A stretch of 64,000 nt of DNA from Vandiemenella viatica (Eukaryota; Arthropoda; Insecta; Orthoptera; Morabidae): positions 148,771,283 to 148,835,282 of the forward strand of contig CM061921.1 in the NCBI GenBank assembly GCA_031002005.1. The letters are read 5' to 3'. The position numbers were made by a program, and so were the translations under genes. Below the pieces are notes generated by a model. The model made no database searches. It was not told the DNA's origin and saw only the letters and a program-made list of their open reading frames with translations. Below, piece by piece: positions 10,245 to 21,285 of this stretch. Numbering within the stretch: position 1 is the first letter of the stretch; each line of letters opens with the position of its first letter.

Positions 10245-10777
10245 AGAGTAGCCCACTAGTGTTTTGTACGCTATTTCCTTTGTATGAGCATTACAACTTC
10301 TCAAAATACCACCTATGAATTGTAATCTAGAATTAGCTTTGCCTACGACAGAAGTTATTTGCAAGTTCCATTTCATGTTGAATTTCTAAGGAATCTTCAG
10401 AGCACCTTACTTCCCTTTAGATAAGTGCATCACCAGCAAACAATCGCAACCTGCAATTAACGTTGTCACCTAGATCGTTTATAAAAATTAGGAAACGAAG
10501 TGGTCCTATTACACTTCCTTGTTCTAGCTTAGAAGAGGCTTCCCCGTCAACAACGACATACTGTGACCGACCAGTTAGAAAATCGCGTATCCATTCACAA
10601 ATCTGATTCCATATACCGTACCGTATGCTCGAATCTTCGCTAAAAGTGGTAATGTAGCACAGATTCAAAAGCTTTCTGAAAATCCAAGAAAATGATTTTG
10701 TTCTTAATGTTGACCAGATACTTCCAAGGAAGGAACCAGGACTTGTTCTGGAATTTTATCCATATTCGTCGTTGTTT
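10245..10777 (-). pseudogene. LINE reverse-transcriptase core fragment (jockey/CR1-like)
   Basis: On the reverse strand the palm motifs appear in order: VNIKNKIIFLDFQKAFESV, then YGIWNQICEWIRDFLTGRSQ, then GSVIGPLRFLIFINDLGD and RLFAGDALI. The last is the catalytic FADD box with one Asp changed to Gly. After a gap, NMKWNLQITSVVGKANSRL and CNAHTKEIAYKTLV follow. There is at least one frameshift (near 10640) and an internal deletion between the FADD box and NMKW. A SINE A insertion at 10789 interrupts the upstream side. The copy belongs to the same broad LINE lineage as those at 22823 and 29901. Confidence 0.85.
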
Positions 10778-10788
10778 AAGACCATGCC

Positions 10789-10980
10789 GTTCGAATCCCC
10801 CCGTCTGGGCATCCAGATTTGGGTTTTCCATGGTTTCCCAAATCACTCCAGGCAAATGCCGGGATGCTTCCTACAAAAGGCCATGGCCGAATTCCTTCCT
10901 ATTCCTTGCCCCCCATCATTTCCCGTCTCTAAAGATATTGCTGTTAGAGAGACGTTAAGCAGATAAAAAAAAGAAAAAAA
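10789..10980 (+). repeat. SINE A copy, tail variant 2, 5'-truncated, with 11-bp target duplications
   Basis: AAGACCATGCC is found at 10778-10788 and 10981-10991. The copy starts at the B box (GTTCGAATCCCCCC) and ends in an A-rich tail. Its 3' hairpin is perfect: CGTCTCT pairs with AGAGACG. Confidence 0.9.
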
Positions 10981-10991
10981 AAGACCATGCC

Positions 10992-11559
10992 CCAATCACT
11001 CTTTTACATCTTGTCTTCACTATGAGTGCATCTCGAAAAAAAAAAAAAAAATGGTTTGAAAATCAATTAAATCGGAAGTATATTCTTTATTCCAGAACTA
11101 AAAACATGTGCGGTAGTAGGAATCACTTAAAACCAGTTGTCACATCAAGGAAAGGATTTGAAGAAAGAAAGTGATATTATGGACACGATGGGCGTATAGT
11201 GTCGCCTCCTAAGACAATGGCGATGTGTGACCAACGCAAGACAAAGACAACGCGCCAAAGTTCCGGCAGTGTATGACTAATTCGATATGACCCGGCCGTC
11301 GGCAATTTGAAACGGCTTCCCGGGAGAGTAGAATGACGTAGCTGTGCTTAAGGTTACAGCCGGATGTCATTTTTACTCTCCAACGACTATTAAAAATATA
11401 TAAACAATTTATGGCATTCCTATAACGCGATTCCATTTACAACAAGAGCATGCCAGAGAATGTTGAATTCGAACGAATATGAATTGAAATGTCCTTTTTT
11501 CCCGTTTTCCGTCTATGGATTGGTTTGATGTAATCTTCCATCTCTTCCGCTGAGAGCAG
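10992..11559. other. Unassigned stretch
   Basis: A poly-A run lies at 11037-11051. A GC-balanced block at 11200-11350 has no recognised homology. Confidence 0.35.
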
Positions 11560-11865
11560 TCTGGTGGCTCAGTGGTTAAGGTGCTTGGCTCGGAATTACA
11601 AGGTCCCCGATTCGAATCCCTGTCTCGACAGGGATTTTCATAAACCCTTAACCCGATCTTCACCTCTGGTACAGTTTTCTGGGTAAAGTGAAGTACGCCA
11701 GAATGCTTCCGTGGTTCGGATTCCACGTTAAACTGTAGGTCCCCTGTACCCAGTAGGATTGCCGGCTTAGATGAAGGTGGCGACGACACGGGCGGAACGC
11801 GCAGCCAATAGAAACCCTGTCACCAGGTCGTTACGACCACATGGAATTATTATATATATATATCC
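11560..11865 (+). repeat. SINE C, best-preserved copy
   Basis: The head GTCTGGTGGCTCAGTGGTTAAGG has an A-box-like start, with B box GATTCGAATCCC near 11612. The body reads GGATTCCACGTTAAACTG, TAGGTCCCCTGTACCC, GTAGGATTGCCGGC, then GGCGACGACACGGGCGG, ending in a TA-dinucleotide tail at about 11850. A reverse copy lies at 31050. Portions of the same element ride inside both Helitrons (3170-3345 and about 39650-39790). Confidence 0.8.
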
Positions 11866-11867
11866 CT

Positions 11868-12900
11868 TCCTATATTGAGTTAACCTGTCAATGTCATTAT
11901 AAGCATTAAAACCTACGTCCTCTATTATTTGCTTCATATATTTCAATATTTGTCTTCCTCTGCTTTTCTTTCCGTCTATTGTTCCAATCTCGCATGTCTT
12001 ATAACATGAGACCAACCTTCCTCTTTTTTTCTGTGAGACTACTCTACTTCTTTCCTAACATAAAGTTTCTAAATAACGTTCATTTCCTACTTTATCTGCC
12101 CACTTAAGTTTCAACATCCTCCTATAGAGCCATATTTTAAATGCTTCGATTTTAATTCTTCCTGATATTCCTAAAATCCATACTTCACTACCGTTGTGCT
12201 ACATTCATGAATTTCTAGAACCTTTTTTCTGAGTCCTAAACCAATTTTTGAGAGTAAAAGAAGGCTTTTTTCGACAGAACTATCCCGCATCTAATATCAT
12301 TCCTGCATAGGCCATAAGTCGTAATTTTACTTCGTAAATAACAGAATTCTACTTCTTTTCTGATTACATCTGATATTATTATTTAATCTACCGTTATTGC
12401 TATAATTGCTGCTACAATGAATTACTTGTTTCTTACTTTGGTTGGAATTTAGTCCAAATTCACCTTTCAGTATTTTGTTCATACAGTCCAGTAATCACTA
12501 GGTATCCTCACTGGTTCTGTTAACAGGCCAATGTCGTCAATAAATAGCAGCATAATGATTGTTTATCCTTGAACACTTGTGGCACATTCAACTTTATCTT
12601 TTAGCTCAGTGACTGCTTTCTCTATTATACAAGTTAAATATTAGTGGTGATAGAATACAATATTGTCTCACTCTTTCTAATGGGGACTACTTATCTCTCG
12701 TGATCTGCTACTGGTGTTATAGCAACCCGGTTCTTCTATAGATTAAAAGTAATTGTTCTATCTCGAAATTTTAGATATAAATCGAATTACACGACGCTAA
12801 GAACAATCGCGAAGTTCAGATCTCCTTTCTAAATGGGACATTTACCGGAACGAGGATACTAAAATAGTCTCGATAAGTGAGATATTCTGAAGAAATCAAA
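11868..12900 (-). pseudogene. Decayed LINE, RT and C-terminal region (RTE-like or related)
   Basis: Near the 3' end the reverse frame reads CEIGTIDGKKSRGRQILKY, KQIIEDVGFNAYNDIDRLTQ, matching the GK(R)GRGRP...QI-ED-G tail of a large class of insect endonuclease-reverse transcriptase ORFs. Further upstream, colinear nucleotide similarity to the LINE at 54585-56060 is visible around the AEE/LLNEMN region (12450-12620), but frames are broken many times. It is an old inactive copy. Confidence 0.7.
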
Positions 12901-13084
12901 AAACTTCTTTCTTCATTTCTATTATACACATTAGCTGGTAGCCGAAAGTTGTCTATTATTTTTGTAATACTAATGATCATTTACATCATTTTTCTAGCAG
13001 TTTTTTGTGTACATACTTCCTAGGTATCTATTTTATTGGAAAGGTTAACTAATTTCTGTGCTCAGGAAGTATAAATCTTTATCT

Positions 13085-13215
13085 TATAAAATTCTGGGAG
13101 ATAATATTGGAAGGAATTGTAGAAAAAGACCAGGGTTAGAATATATGAAGCAGTTAATTGAGGACTAGTAGTTCAGGACAGATAGATATTAAGGATTGCG
13201 TCAAGCCAGAAGGAG
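13085..13215 (+). pseudogene. LINE C-terminal tail fragment
   Basis: A forward frame reads CRKRPGLEYMKQLIED then, past a stop, FRTDRY and GLRQARR. This corresponds to the same C-terminal GRP-LEYMKQ-IED block as the LINE at 11868, but on the other strand. A SINE A sits directly after it. Confidence 0.6.
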
Positions 13216-13456
13216 CGAGCGTGGTGGTGTAACGGCTATCGTTCTGGCCTCGCATTATGGAGGACGGCGGTTCGAATCCCCGTCCGGGCATCCAGATTTG
13301 GGTTTTCAATGGTTTCCCAAATCGCTCCAGGCAACTGCCGGGATGCTTCCTTCAAAAGGCCATGGCCGAATTCCTTCCCATTCCTTGCCCCCCCCCCAAT
13401 CCTTTCCCGTCTCTAAAGACATCGCTGTTAGAGAGACGTTAAGCAGATAAAAAAAG
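13216..13456 (+). repeat. SINE A copy, tail variant 2
   Basis: The head is complete (GTGGTGGTGTAACGGC, B box GGTTCGAATCC near 13268). The 3' hairpin is perfect (CGTCTCT with AGAGACG). Imperfect flanking duplications are visible (GCCAGAAGGAG at 13205-13215 against GCCAGATGAG at 13457-13466). Confidence 0.88.
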
Positions 13457-13466
13457 GCCAGATGAG

Positions 13467-13974
13467 TAACTGATTACAAGAAAAAAGTATCATTTCATCT
13501 CACAGATACTACTCTGCGGCAAGCTGGTTTCAAAGCCTTAACGTAGAACACACAATTAGAACTAGGAATAATATTTGTAGGATGATTATCGGTTCATTTC
13601 CAAAGAACTTTTAGGACATAATACTATGTTAAAATAGTGGACAATCCAGGAGTACGGCGTTCTTGAGTACTGGTTAATGTCATGTGATCACATAGCCGCA
13701 CACTTAGTAGGAAGTTCTTATTTTGTAACATCCCTCGGTGTTTCTTTCTATTATTTTTTTCTGAGTTACAACACCAGGGACCACGTGATCCTGATTATTC
13801 AGGCAACCTTAGTGTGAATCATGAAAAGGGGAAAGAGTGTTGGGGGGGGGGGGGGCTTGGAGGTTTCACCATGGCTAGAACCAGATTTGTTGGATCTGTA
13901 GTATTTAAACGTAGGGGAGGAATGTTTGTGTTGCAACCTGTACGCTAAACGCGTTACCTGAGTCCTGTATCATA
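13467..13974. other. Unassigned stretch with a G run
   Basis: No coding homology was seen. A run of 13-14 G bases lies at 13842-13855. Confidence 0.35.
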
Positions 13975-14100
13975 AGTGTACTTTTGTTTGAGAAATGTAT
14001 AGTTTCTGAAGCGGGGATTGGGGTCCGTCCCAGCATTAACCTAGGTGATAGCGGGAAACCACAGCGGCCAGGACTCGAACATGGTCCCGTTGTATCTTCT
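13975..14100 (-). repeat. Unnamed dispersed repeat, copy 1
   Basis: The block GGGATTGGGGTCCGTCCCAG with the preceding AGAAATGTATAGTTTCTG recurs at 51255-51370 (GGAGATTGGGTACCGTCCCA). On the reverse strand a B-box-like GTTCGAGTCC precedes it, so it may be another tRNA-derived SINE. Confidence 0.5.
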
Positions 14101-14179
14101 CGATCCTGTGTGCAGGTCAAAGGGGTGAGTTTGCGATCAATCTTAGCTTTGTACAAATTTGTTTTTGTGTTATTGTGAT

Positions 14180-15150
14180 TCTGCAGTTGCAGTGAGATGG
14201 AAAGTTCAATCTGCTATAACATTACACCTATTGACTGTGAAAAACCGCCAAAAAATGAAATCAGGATTGTAGGTACGTAGAGGCCAAGAGTCGAACCCCG
14301 ATCCACTATACCTAACGCTCCTCCAAAATGCAAGACTTTTCTTATTATTTAACGCTCAAATCGTGATTAATCAAAACGAAAAATTATGTTAATACTCAGG
14401 ACATAAGGACACTTCTGAAAGTTCCACAAAATATGACTCTTTCCATTAATCTCTTTACCTTCAATTTCTTGAAGGATGATTTTTTTTTTTACGACTTGCA
14501 GTTTGATGATAGAGACAACTATTTCAATGAAAAATTCAGGAGATATAACCTCAGAGAAAACTGTCTGTAATCCCCAAGTGTGGTAGAAGGGTTTTGAGGA
14601 AATTGTCTATACGAGTAGTTTATTTTTAGTCCAGACCTAGCTAATATTTCGTGAGGCTGCTTTACAGTGTTGTTAATTGGCTGAAATGAAGAAGGAAGCA
14701 CCAGATAATTCCTTGGCGGATAACAAGTCTGTGCTGTAAGAATTAGAACATCAAACAATAAAAGCTCCATGGTAACAAATTGGCTCCATCCATAAAAAAA
14801 ACTTGGCCTCGGTAATTAATCTTTCAGAATTAGAATTTACTGTGGTGGGTGTCATTAGGAACTTACAGTCGTGCGTTACTTCCATCCTTATTTTTGTTTT
14901 ACAACAACGATAATTCTATCTTACTAATGTTATAGCCAAAGGGTTACGCATACTCCTGGAACAAATTTCGTTAGTCATTTCTCGGTAAACCACCACAGCA
15001 ACAACGTTCCATTATTCTTAACTTCAGAAACCACGTGTAAAATATAACCTGTTGATAACACAAACCATGACTCTATTGTACTTAACTAGGGTAAAAATCG
15101 AAGCAACGGGGAAGTATGGTGTTCCTACCTCTACCGTGGGTAGGTCCCTT
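14180..15150. other. Unassigned stretch
   Basis: A tRNA-like reverse-strand string near 14290 (GGTTCGACTC on the reverse strand) could be a SINE relic. The remainder is AT-rich and unrecognised. Confidence 0.35.
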
Positions 15151-15154
15151 TCCT

Positions 15155-15350
15155 TCTTTTGTTTTGGTTTATGCCTCTTCGACGTTTGTGTCATTAGAGT
15201 CGAGCAGGGATTGGGGGAAAATAATCATTCTGGCATTTGCGTGGAGTGATTTGAGGAAAGTATGGAAAGCCGAAATCCGAAAGGCCGGACGGGGATTCGA
15301 ACCCACTTCCTCCAGAGCAACAGAGCAGAGTGTTTCCGCTCACCCAACGA
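15155..15350 (-). repeat. SINE A copy, tail variant 1, diverged
   Basis: The recognisable parts are the worn tail (TCGACG...GTGTCATTAGAGTCGAG on the forward strand), GCATTTGCGTGGAGTGATTTG, and a B box (GGGTTCGAATCCCC on the reverse strand) near 15293. Confidence 0.75.
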
Positions 15351-15380
15351 GTTCTGTTAAATATTTGCTGCAAGAGCTAC

Positions 15381-15638
15381 TTATGTAATTTGAGTTTTAG
15401 ATTTGATTATTTCTCGACTACTTAAATCTGACTATTCTTATTTTAATTGTCTATTTCTAATTTTCTTCTTTTCTTCCTCGTAACTCTATTTAATGTGGTT
15501 CGTAATGCAGAAGAGAAATCAAGTAATCTTATGTTTGTTTTAGGAACTAGCTTTAAACGTGCATATTGAACTTGTTAGGGACTAAACCGCATACCGGGGT
15601 GAGTATCGGCTTCTTCACCTAAACTGTTGCACCTTCAT
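15381..15638. other. Unassigned AT-rich spacer
   Basis: Nothing was recognised here. Confidence 0.3.
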
Positions 15639-15651
15639 AATATTTTTAATG

Positions 15652-15889
15652 CCGGCCTCGGTAGCGTAGGGGCTAGAGTGCTAGCTCCACGTGCCGAAGG
15701 TCGCCGGTTCGAATCCGGCCGCGGGCATGGATGTTAAGTGTTGTGTGTCTGTGTCTGTGTGTATGTCCTGTCCGTCCTGTGGCGTCCGCACTTTGAAGAC
15801 AATATAAAAAACACTGGATTTAACATAACACATTGAGCTGGCTGTATGGCCTCAGCTGCCAAAAGCCATTAATAATATATAAAAAAAAA
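15652..15889 (+). repeat. SINE B, complete copy with 13-bp target duplications
   Basis: AATATTTTTAATG stands at 15639-15651 and again at 15890-15902. The tRNA-like head reads GGTAGCGTAGGGGCTAGAGTG, with a perfect B box (CCGGTTCGAATCCGG) near 15707. The body has GTGTGTCTGTGTCTGTGTG and ends GAGCTGGCTGTATGG...AAAAGCCATTA plus an A-rich tail. Relatives lie at 4505, 18293 and 57948. Confidence 0.92.
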
Positions 15890-15902
15890 AATATTTTTAA
15901 TG

Positions 15903-16209
15903 TTTAAGAAATGTTCAGAAACCGTGGTTAACCTTCAGAAATCGCTAACTGCACAATAGAATCGATCGCCACTTACCTGAATAAACCCTAGGTAAGAAAG
16001 GTGTTATGTTAGAAATGAGAAATGGTAAAGTTCAGATCACGAAATCAATGTATTCTTGAAAAAAGGTTCCACACATTACATATATTGCAGTTGGCTAAAG
16101 CATCAGACTACTCATCACACGTAGATTGCAAGAAATGAAGCAAAACAGGACCGCCGAAACCCCGAACAGTAAATTTACACTCTCCTACTAACTATCCACA
16201 TGCGTTGTT
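15903..16209. other. Unassigned spacer
   Basis: I see no gene or named repeat in these 300 bases. Confidence 0.3.
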
Positions 16210-16221
16210 AAGTTCAAAATT

Positions 16222-16440
16222 ACCGAGCGGTTAGCGTTCTCGCCTCGCATTCGGGAGGACGGGCATCCGGATTTGGGTTTTCCATGGTTTCCCCAAATCA
16301 CTCCAGGCAAATGCCGGGATGCTTCCTTCAAAAGGCCATGGCCGAATTCCTTCCCATTCCTTGCCCCCATCCTTGCCCCCCATCCTTTCCCGTCTCTAAA
16401 GACCTCGATGTTAAAAAGAGACGTAAAGCAGTTAAAAAAA
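16222..16440 (+). repeat. SINE A copy, tail variant 2, B box deleted, 12-bp target duplications
   Basis: AAGTTCAAAATT occurs at 16210-16221 and 16441-16452. An internal deletion joins GGGAGGACG directly to GGGCATCCGG, removing the B box, so this copy should not be transcribed by RNA polymerase III. Its 3' hairpin remains perfect (CGTCTCT/AGAGACG), and a CCTTGCCCCC segment is duplicated. Confidence 0.92.
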
Positions 16441-16452
16441 AAGTTCAAAATT

Positions 16453-18112
16453 CAGACAAGGCCTCCCTGAAGAGCTCCAAACGCTACTTCCTGCTTCTAT
16501 GTCTTTCCATGATGCCCCACGTCACAACGCGCTTGATTCGACCGACACGTCCTCACGCGACCGAGTTCTTCGCTGTTCTGGCCTGTCCAACCCGCATTTC
16601 CTATTATAAGAATGACATCTTACTACCAAAATCAAAAAATGTCAAAGAAAAATATTTTACCGGAGGGCTCTCAGAAAATCACTATGTGTAGAGCGTCTCC
16701 TAAGAAGTGTTTTATGATTAGTGGGTTTTAGTTCCAAATTTCGGCAGATCCTCGTAAAACATTTATTTTGTTAGTGCACTGGTATGGTTATTTTGACTTA
16801 CAGAGTGTAGTTTTTCATGTTTATAATTTTTAGTTTAAACTATTACAAAAATGTTCTTATACGACTGCTGATTCCAATGAGTTATCTTTCAAATCTGTTA
16901 AGTATTCCAAAAGTTATTGATTTTCAAAAATCCGAAGTTGAAACCTTTGTCTTACGATTCTGCCTGAAATTGCTTTTTTCTTATTTACGGTTTATTTTAT
17001 CAGGATATAGTTTACAAAGCTTTTCTTTAATTTATTTAAGCATTTTCCCCGTGTTTTTAGTTACTGAAGTGGCTTTAAAGGTTCGTAATTTCAATTTAGA
17101 AGTGACCACATTTTCGTTTTATATTGCGACTTTAAAATTACTTATATCTTTTATTAGACGACTGGAAACTACTTGAAACTTAAAGAATGTTTTGACAGGA
17201 TATTATTTAGTGGCATAAAAACTACTTTTTAAACTCGAAAATTACCTATTAAAGTCATAATCTTTTATTGGAGAGTGCACATGGCTCATTGTTTAAAAAA
17301 ATCATTTTTATTATTTTTAACCTATCTAAAACTACAAACTATTAGTGAATTTTACTCTCATTGGTATAATTATTATTATACTAGTGCTTTACAGTCTCGA
17401 AACGATTGGAAAATTAGCGATATGATCACGTAACCCTACTTAGTTGTTTACAATTTTGGATAGACACCAAAAGAAAGGTAGCTTACAAACTGTAATTAGA
17501 TTACTACAGTATAATATTTCAAGTTTTTAAATTTTACACTATAATTTCGTCGAAGAGATGACGGATGCTAGTTTTTGAAGAGTTTCCAGCAAGAGTGTAG
17601 AAGTCTTACTTTGCGACTGGAAGGAATTCAGGCGACAACTATTGATACCGTATGGTATGGCGGAAGCCGCGCTCATAAAAGCAACCCAACCCAGGCCACG
17701 GTGTCAACATGCGGTACCGTGTCGGTGCAATGTTATTACACCAACTGTACTTATCCAAATCTTTTTCTCTTATCTCGCCCGCTTTACAGATATTCTTCCT
17801 GCCTCTTGAACACGTACTACCCCGGGGATTATTCTCGGTCTTGTTTTCCGTACGCAATCAGTTTTGTAATAATGTGTTTCTCGAGACTCTGATTTTTTGC
17901 CATTCTGTTGCAAATTTCCTTTACGCTTTTTATGAAAAATTTCGGAAAGTAATTTTATTCTAGCTTTTCTCCGAGGTTTATCTTTTAGATAAACTGTCTA
18001 GCTAAAAGATGTAGCAAAGGCTTTCATTACTGGCACGTAATTCACGACATTGCACTGGCTCGTAGCAATAAGGCCAATAATAAACTCTGCGTCGTTTGCG
18101 CAATGCGTGCTG
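16453..18112. other. Unassigned, largely AT-rich stretch
   Basis: A forward frame of 119 codons at 16817-17176 is rich in Phe, Leu, Ile and Ser. It lies in AT-rich DNA with no matching family, so I do not call it a gene. A GC-richer block at 17580-17720 is also unrecognised. Confidence 0.4.
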
Positions 18113-18115
18113 TAT

Positions 18116-18746
18116 AGGAGCGTGCACAAACCACGTGGCTCGGTCCGGGGGGGGGGGGTTGGCTGGAAGTCTACGCTGGGCTACGTGGGGGGAGGGGGTG
18201 TTCCGAGCCAGGCCACGTAGCTTTCCTTTCATAACACTTTTCACAGTTAAAATGAGGAACAGAACACACAACAGCATGTGAATATTTATTTCGCCGGTCC
18301 TGGCAGTGTAGGGGCTAGGGCGCTGGCCTCGCATTGCAAGGGCCGCCGGTTCGAGTCCGGCCTCGGGCATGGGTGGTTTTAATTAAGTGTTGTGTTCGTC
18401 TTGTGCTGTCCTCACTGAAGTGTCAACAATATCATAATGAAAGCCTGATACAGCAGTTGGAACATAAACAAATTGGAGCTGGCTAAATGGTCGCAAAGAC
18501 CGAAGGCCATATATATATATATATATATATATTTATTTCCCTCCGTTAATTGTCTCCTTATATTATTTACAATCGTCTGACAAGGAAAGAGTACAAAATG
18601 TCTTCTGGAATCAAAAGGGAAGAAAGCTACGTGCTACGTGGGGGGGGGGGGGGGGGGGTAGAGGCAAAAGCCACGAAGGGCTACGTGGGGGGGGGGGGGG
18701 GTTCACAGTAGGCCAAAATGGAGCTACGTGGTTTTTGCACGCTCCC
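18116..18746. mobile_element. MITE G copy 1, split by SINE B
   Basis: The ends read AGGAGCGTGCACAAACCACG and its complement TTTGCACGCTCCC, flanked by TAT on both sides (18113-18115, 18747-18749). Inside are repeated ACGTAG/CTACGTGG blocks and G runs of 9-18 bases, all on the forward strand. The middle is AT-rich (ATTTATTTCCCTC). It has no coding capacity. The element moved with a transposase supplied elsewhere. The TWA-type duplications of other copies point to PIF/Harbinger. SINE B occupies 18293-18528. Confidence 0.85.
18293..18528 (+). repeat. SINE B copy inside MITE G, 11-bp target duplications
   Basis: ATATTTATTTC stands at 18282-18292 and 18529-18539, so the SINE landed in the AT-rich centre of MITE G. 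B box GGTTCGAGTCC lies near 18348, and the GAGCTGGCTAAATGG 3' block and a TA-repeat tail follow. Confidence 0.92.
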
Positions 18747-18749
18747 TAT

Positions 18750-19068
18750 GAACAAATTGTCAACTGACATTCTCAGAAGGAATTTTTAGATGATTACGCT
18801 GGACACTATGTCTGCGCTTCTATATGCGAATCATGTGATCAAAGCTATGACCTTCCGTCTAGTTGATAGCTTTGTTTTTTACTTTTTAAGTTTATCAAGG
18901 GAAAATTTATCAGCTGGAATACGAATTTTTCTCCGCCTGCGAATGTTTCTTCGGGCCGTGATATGAAGAAAGTCTTGTATAAGCTTGTTCGGATATGCGT
19001 TAAAAAAAATGCCCATCAGGCCACGCAACCAAAAATGGACTTAGTGTGTAGTGTGGAATCTTGTCTTA
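18750..19068. other. Unassigned spacer
   Basis: Nothing was recognised. Confidence 0.3.
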
Positions 19069-19069
19069 T

Positions 19070-19250
19070 ATGGCTTTCGCCTGGGGCAAGGTTTCTGAAG
19101 GAATTCGGCCATGGCGTTTTGAAGGAACCATCCCGCCTGTAGTAATTTCGGTGAATCATGGGAAACCGAAATCTGGAGAGACGGGCGGGGATTCCGAAAC
19201 TGCTTCATGCCTAATGCGAGCTCAGGCTAAACTTGTGATACCATAGTTAG
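19070..19250 (-). repeat. SINE A copy, diverged, tail missing
   Basis: The body (GGAATTCGGCCATGGCG, GGAACCATCCCGCC, ATGGGAAACCG) and a disrupted B box (GGGGATTCCGAAAC) are visible. The terminal hairpin is gone. Confidence 0.7.
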
Positions 19251-19392
19251 CTGCTGGAGAATTTAATCAAATTTCCTTACCGTTGGAATGGGCCGAACTA
19301 TCAGTTTTAATGTATTTCGTTGTTATAATGGAAAAGTTGTCAATTTGGTGTGTAACATGGGTGGTTTTAAGTAAGTACTGTATTTTATTATG

Positions 19393-19600
19393 TGGGTGAG
19401 CGGTAACGTTCTGGTATCGCATTCTAATCCACCTCCGGGCATCCAGATCCAAGTCATTCCATGTGAATGCCGGGATGCTTCCTTCAAAAGGCCCTGTCTG
19501 AATTCCTTCCAGTTCCTTATCCCCAGTCATTTTCTGCCTCCAATGACCTCGGCGTCGACGAGGCGCAAAGACACAAGCAAAATGAAACTAAGGTAAAACG
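19393..19600 (+). repeat. SINE A copy, tail variant 1, internal deletions
   Basis: The head begins GTGGGTGAGCGGTAACG. The B box and the CCATGGTTTCCC block are deleted, but GAATGCCGGGATGCTTCC and the tail hairpin (TGCCTC...GAGGCG) remain. Confidence 0.8.
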
Positions 19601-19847
19601 TAAATTTTGGAATAAAACAGCAAGTTACAATTAAAGAGAACCAACGCTAGACAAACCTGGAAATATATTATTCTAAAATTTTTATTGGCAGTCTGTTTCT
19701 AAGACCTCTGCAACGACAAAAGACTGCCAACTTTCAGTGATTGATACTGGAAATTGTAATGAATCACGTTACTATTTCGGAGAAAATGATTGGAACAAGA
19801 TTATCAGGAAATGATGGCAGTAGAAGCCTTATGCGGACCTTAAACTC
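19601..19847. other. Unassigned spacer
   Basis: No feature was recognised. Confidence 0.3.
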
Positions 19848-20275
19848 GTCCCGTTAGCTCAGTTGGTTGGATTATTGTGATAGTTTCTAGCGCCTGGTGC
19901 GAGGGGAAGGTATTTCGAGACCTGATTATGGAAGAAATTTTCTTCATCAGAAATTGGCCGGCAGGGTAGGAGAGGTAGAGGTAAACAATTCTTAATCACA
20001 CGATTGTGTTCCAAAGTCCTGCGCTAAATCTCAGACCACTCCGCAGTGTGTACAAAATGGTTTATGGTATTAGTCCGTCGGATGGAGCAATTTTTCATTA
20101 GCTCGTGACACAAACAACACACTACAATAAACATACACCGCAGTCATCCAAACAAAACATTGAACACGTAAATACATATTCATCACTGTGGAAGGCAATA
20201 GGGAACTATTGCAATTTAAATTTCCCAGCAGAAAGTATCCACCAATCAAACGGTTGAGTAGAAGAAGAAGCAGAC
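19848..20275 (+). repeat. SINE D, longest uninterrupted copy
   Basis: It starts CCCGTTAGCTCAGTTGGTTG and passes through GGCAGGGTAGGAGAGGTAGAGG, CACTCCGCAGTGTGTAC and TATTAGTCCGTCGGATGG. It reaches the distal AACAACACACTACAATAAAC and CAATTTAAATTTCCCAGCAG segments that also close the copy at 36245-37180. The head resembles a tRNA A box, but the B-box region is badly decayed. Confidence 0.7.
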
Positions 20276-20421
20276 GTAAAGTGAAACAGTAATAAACTAA
20301 TGCAACACACGAAGGTAGCGACCCTGGGTATGAGTTCCATGCTCTCGAGTATATTTATTTATTTATTTTACAGCTTTATCAATACTTGTTTCAGGATCCA
20401 GCCTCTTTAAAGCCGGATGAG

Positions 20422-21285
20422 CTATATTTTACAATTGAATGCAACATAATTTTGTTCCAGTTCCTTCCAGGCTGATTGAACTTGAGCAACTCTCTTCCAG
20501 TTCACGCCTTTAACTTGTCGTATGTATCTGTCCCAACGATCCGGCGGTCTTCCTCTTGCTCTTTTCAGATTAGTTGGTGTCCAATCCAGAACTGCGGTAG
20601 TCCATCTGTCGTCTCTTTTTCGAGCAATATGACCAACCCATTGCCATTTTTGGGTCGTAACTCTTTCTAAGATGTCTGTCACTTTGGTTATCGAACGAAT
20701 GTAGACGTCCCTTTTCCTGTCTCGTCTTGTAAACCCTAACATTGCTCTTTCCATACTTCGCTGGGCAGTTCTCAGTTTTTGCTTCATGTGACTGTTTAGG
20801 GTCCAAGTCTGGCAGTCATATGTGAGCACATTGTTCAAATACCTGTTTCTTAACATGAACTGGTATGTTTGATTTAAAAACTATGGAATTTCTACTGTAT
20901 GCTCTCCAGCCTAGCTTTATGCGTCTGTAGATCTCAGACTTTGAGTCGCCATTCATTTTGATCAGTTGGTCAATTTTTTTTTTTTTTTAACTGCTTTACG
21001 TCTCTCAACAGCGAGGTCTTTAGAGACGGGAAAGGATGGGGAGCAAGGATGGGGGCAATGAATGGGAAGGAATTCGGCCATGGCCTTTTGAAGGAAGCAT
21101 CCCAGCATTTGCCTGGAGTGATTTGGGAAACCATGGAAAACCCAAATCTGGATGCCCGGACGGGGATTCGAACCGCCGTCCTCCCGAATGCGAGGCGAGA
21201 ACGCTAACCGTTACACCGCCACGCTCGGTCAGTTGGTCAAGATAGATTTACTGTTCTACGGACTCAATACCAGCTTCTTCCGTTT
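20422..21285 (-). pseudogene. LINE ORF2 C-terminal region (RTE-like), with SINE A inside
   Basis: On the reverse strand a 144-codon frame (20856 to 20422) reads CQTWTLNSHMKQKLRTAQRS, MERAMLGFTRRDRKR, KVTDILERVTTQKWQWVGH, IARKRDDRW and RGRPPDRWDRYIRQV. This is the highly characteristic C-terminus of insect endonuclease-reverse transcriptase ORFs. Upstream, in another frame, YLDQLIKMNGDSKSEIYRRI and LGWRAYSRNS continue the same protein across the SINE inserted at 20974-21228, with a frameshift near the CQTWT block. The reverse-transcriptase core is missing. Confidence 0.88.
20974..21228 (-). repeat. SINE A copy, tail variant 2, complete, in a LINE, 12-bp target duplications
   Basis: TCAGTTGGTCAA is found at 20962-20973 and 21229-21240. 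The copy is complete from the CCGAGCGTGGCGGTGTAACGG head to a T-run tail, and its hairpin is perfect. The low divergence suggests that it is one of the younger insertions. Confidence 0.94.

Noticed and set aside
15652..15730. Possible tRNA gene
   Set aside because: The A and B boxes are good, but the sequence is the head of a SINE with body, A-rich tail and target duplications. The same applies to 3575, 11560, 18293 and 57948.
16817..17176. 119-codon hydrophobic frame
   Set aside because: It lies in AT-rich DNA, composition explains the Phe/Leu/Ile content, and no family or start context supports it.
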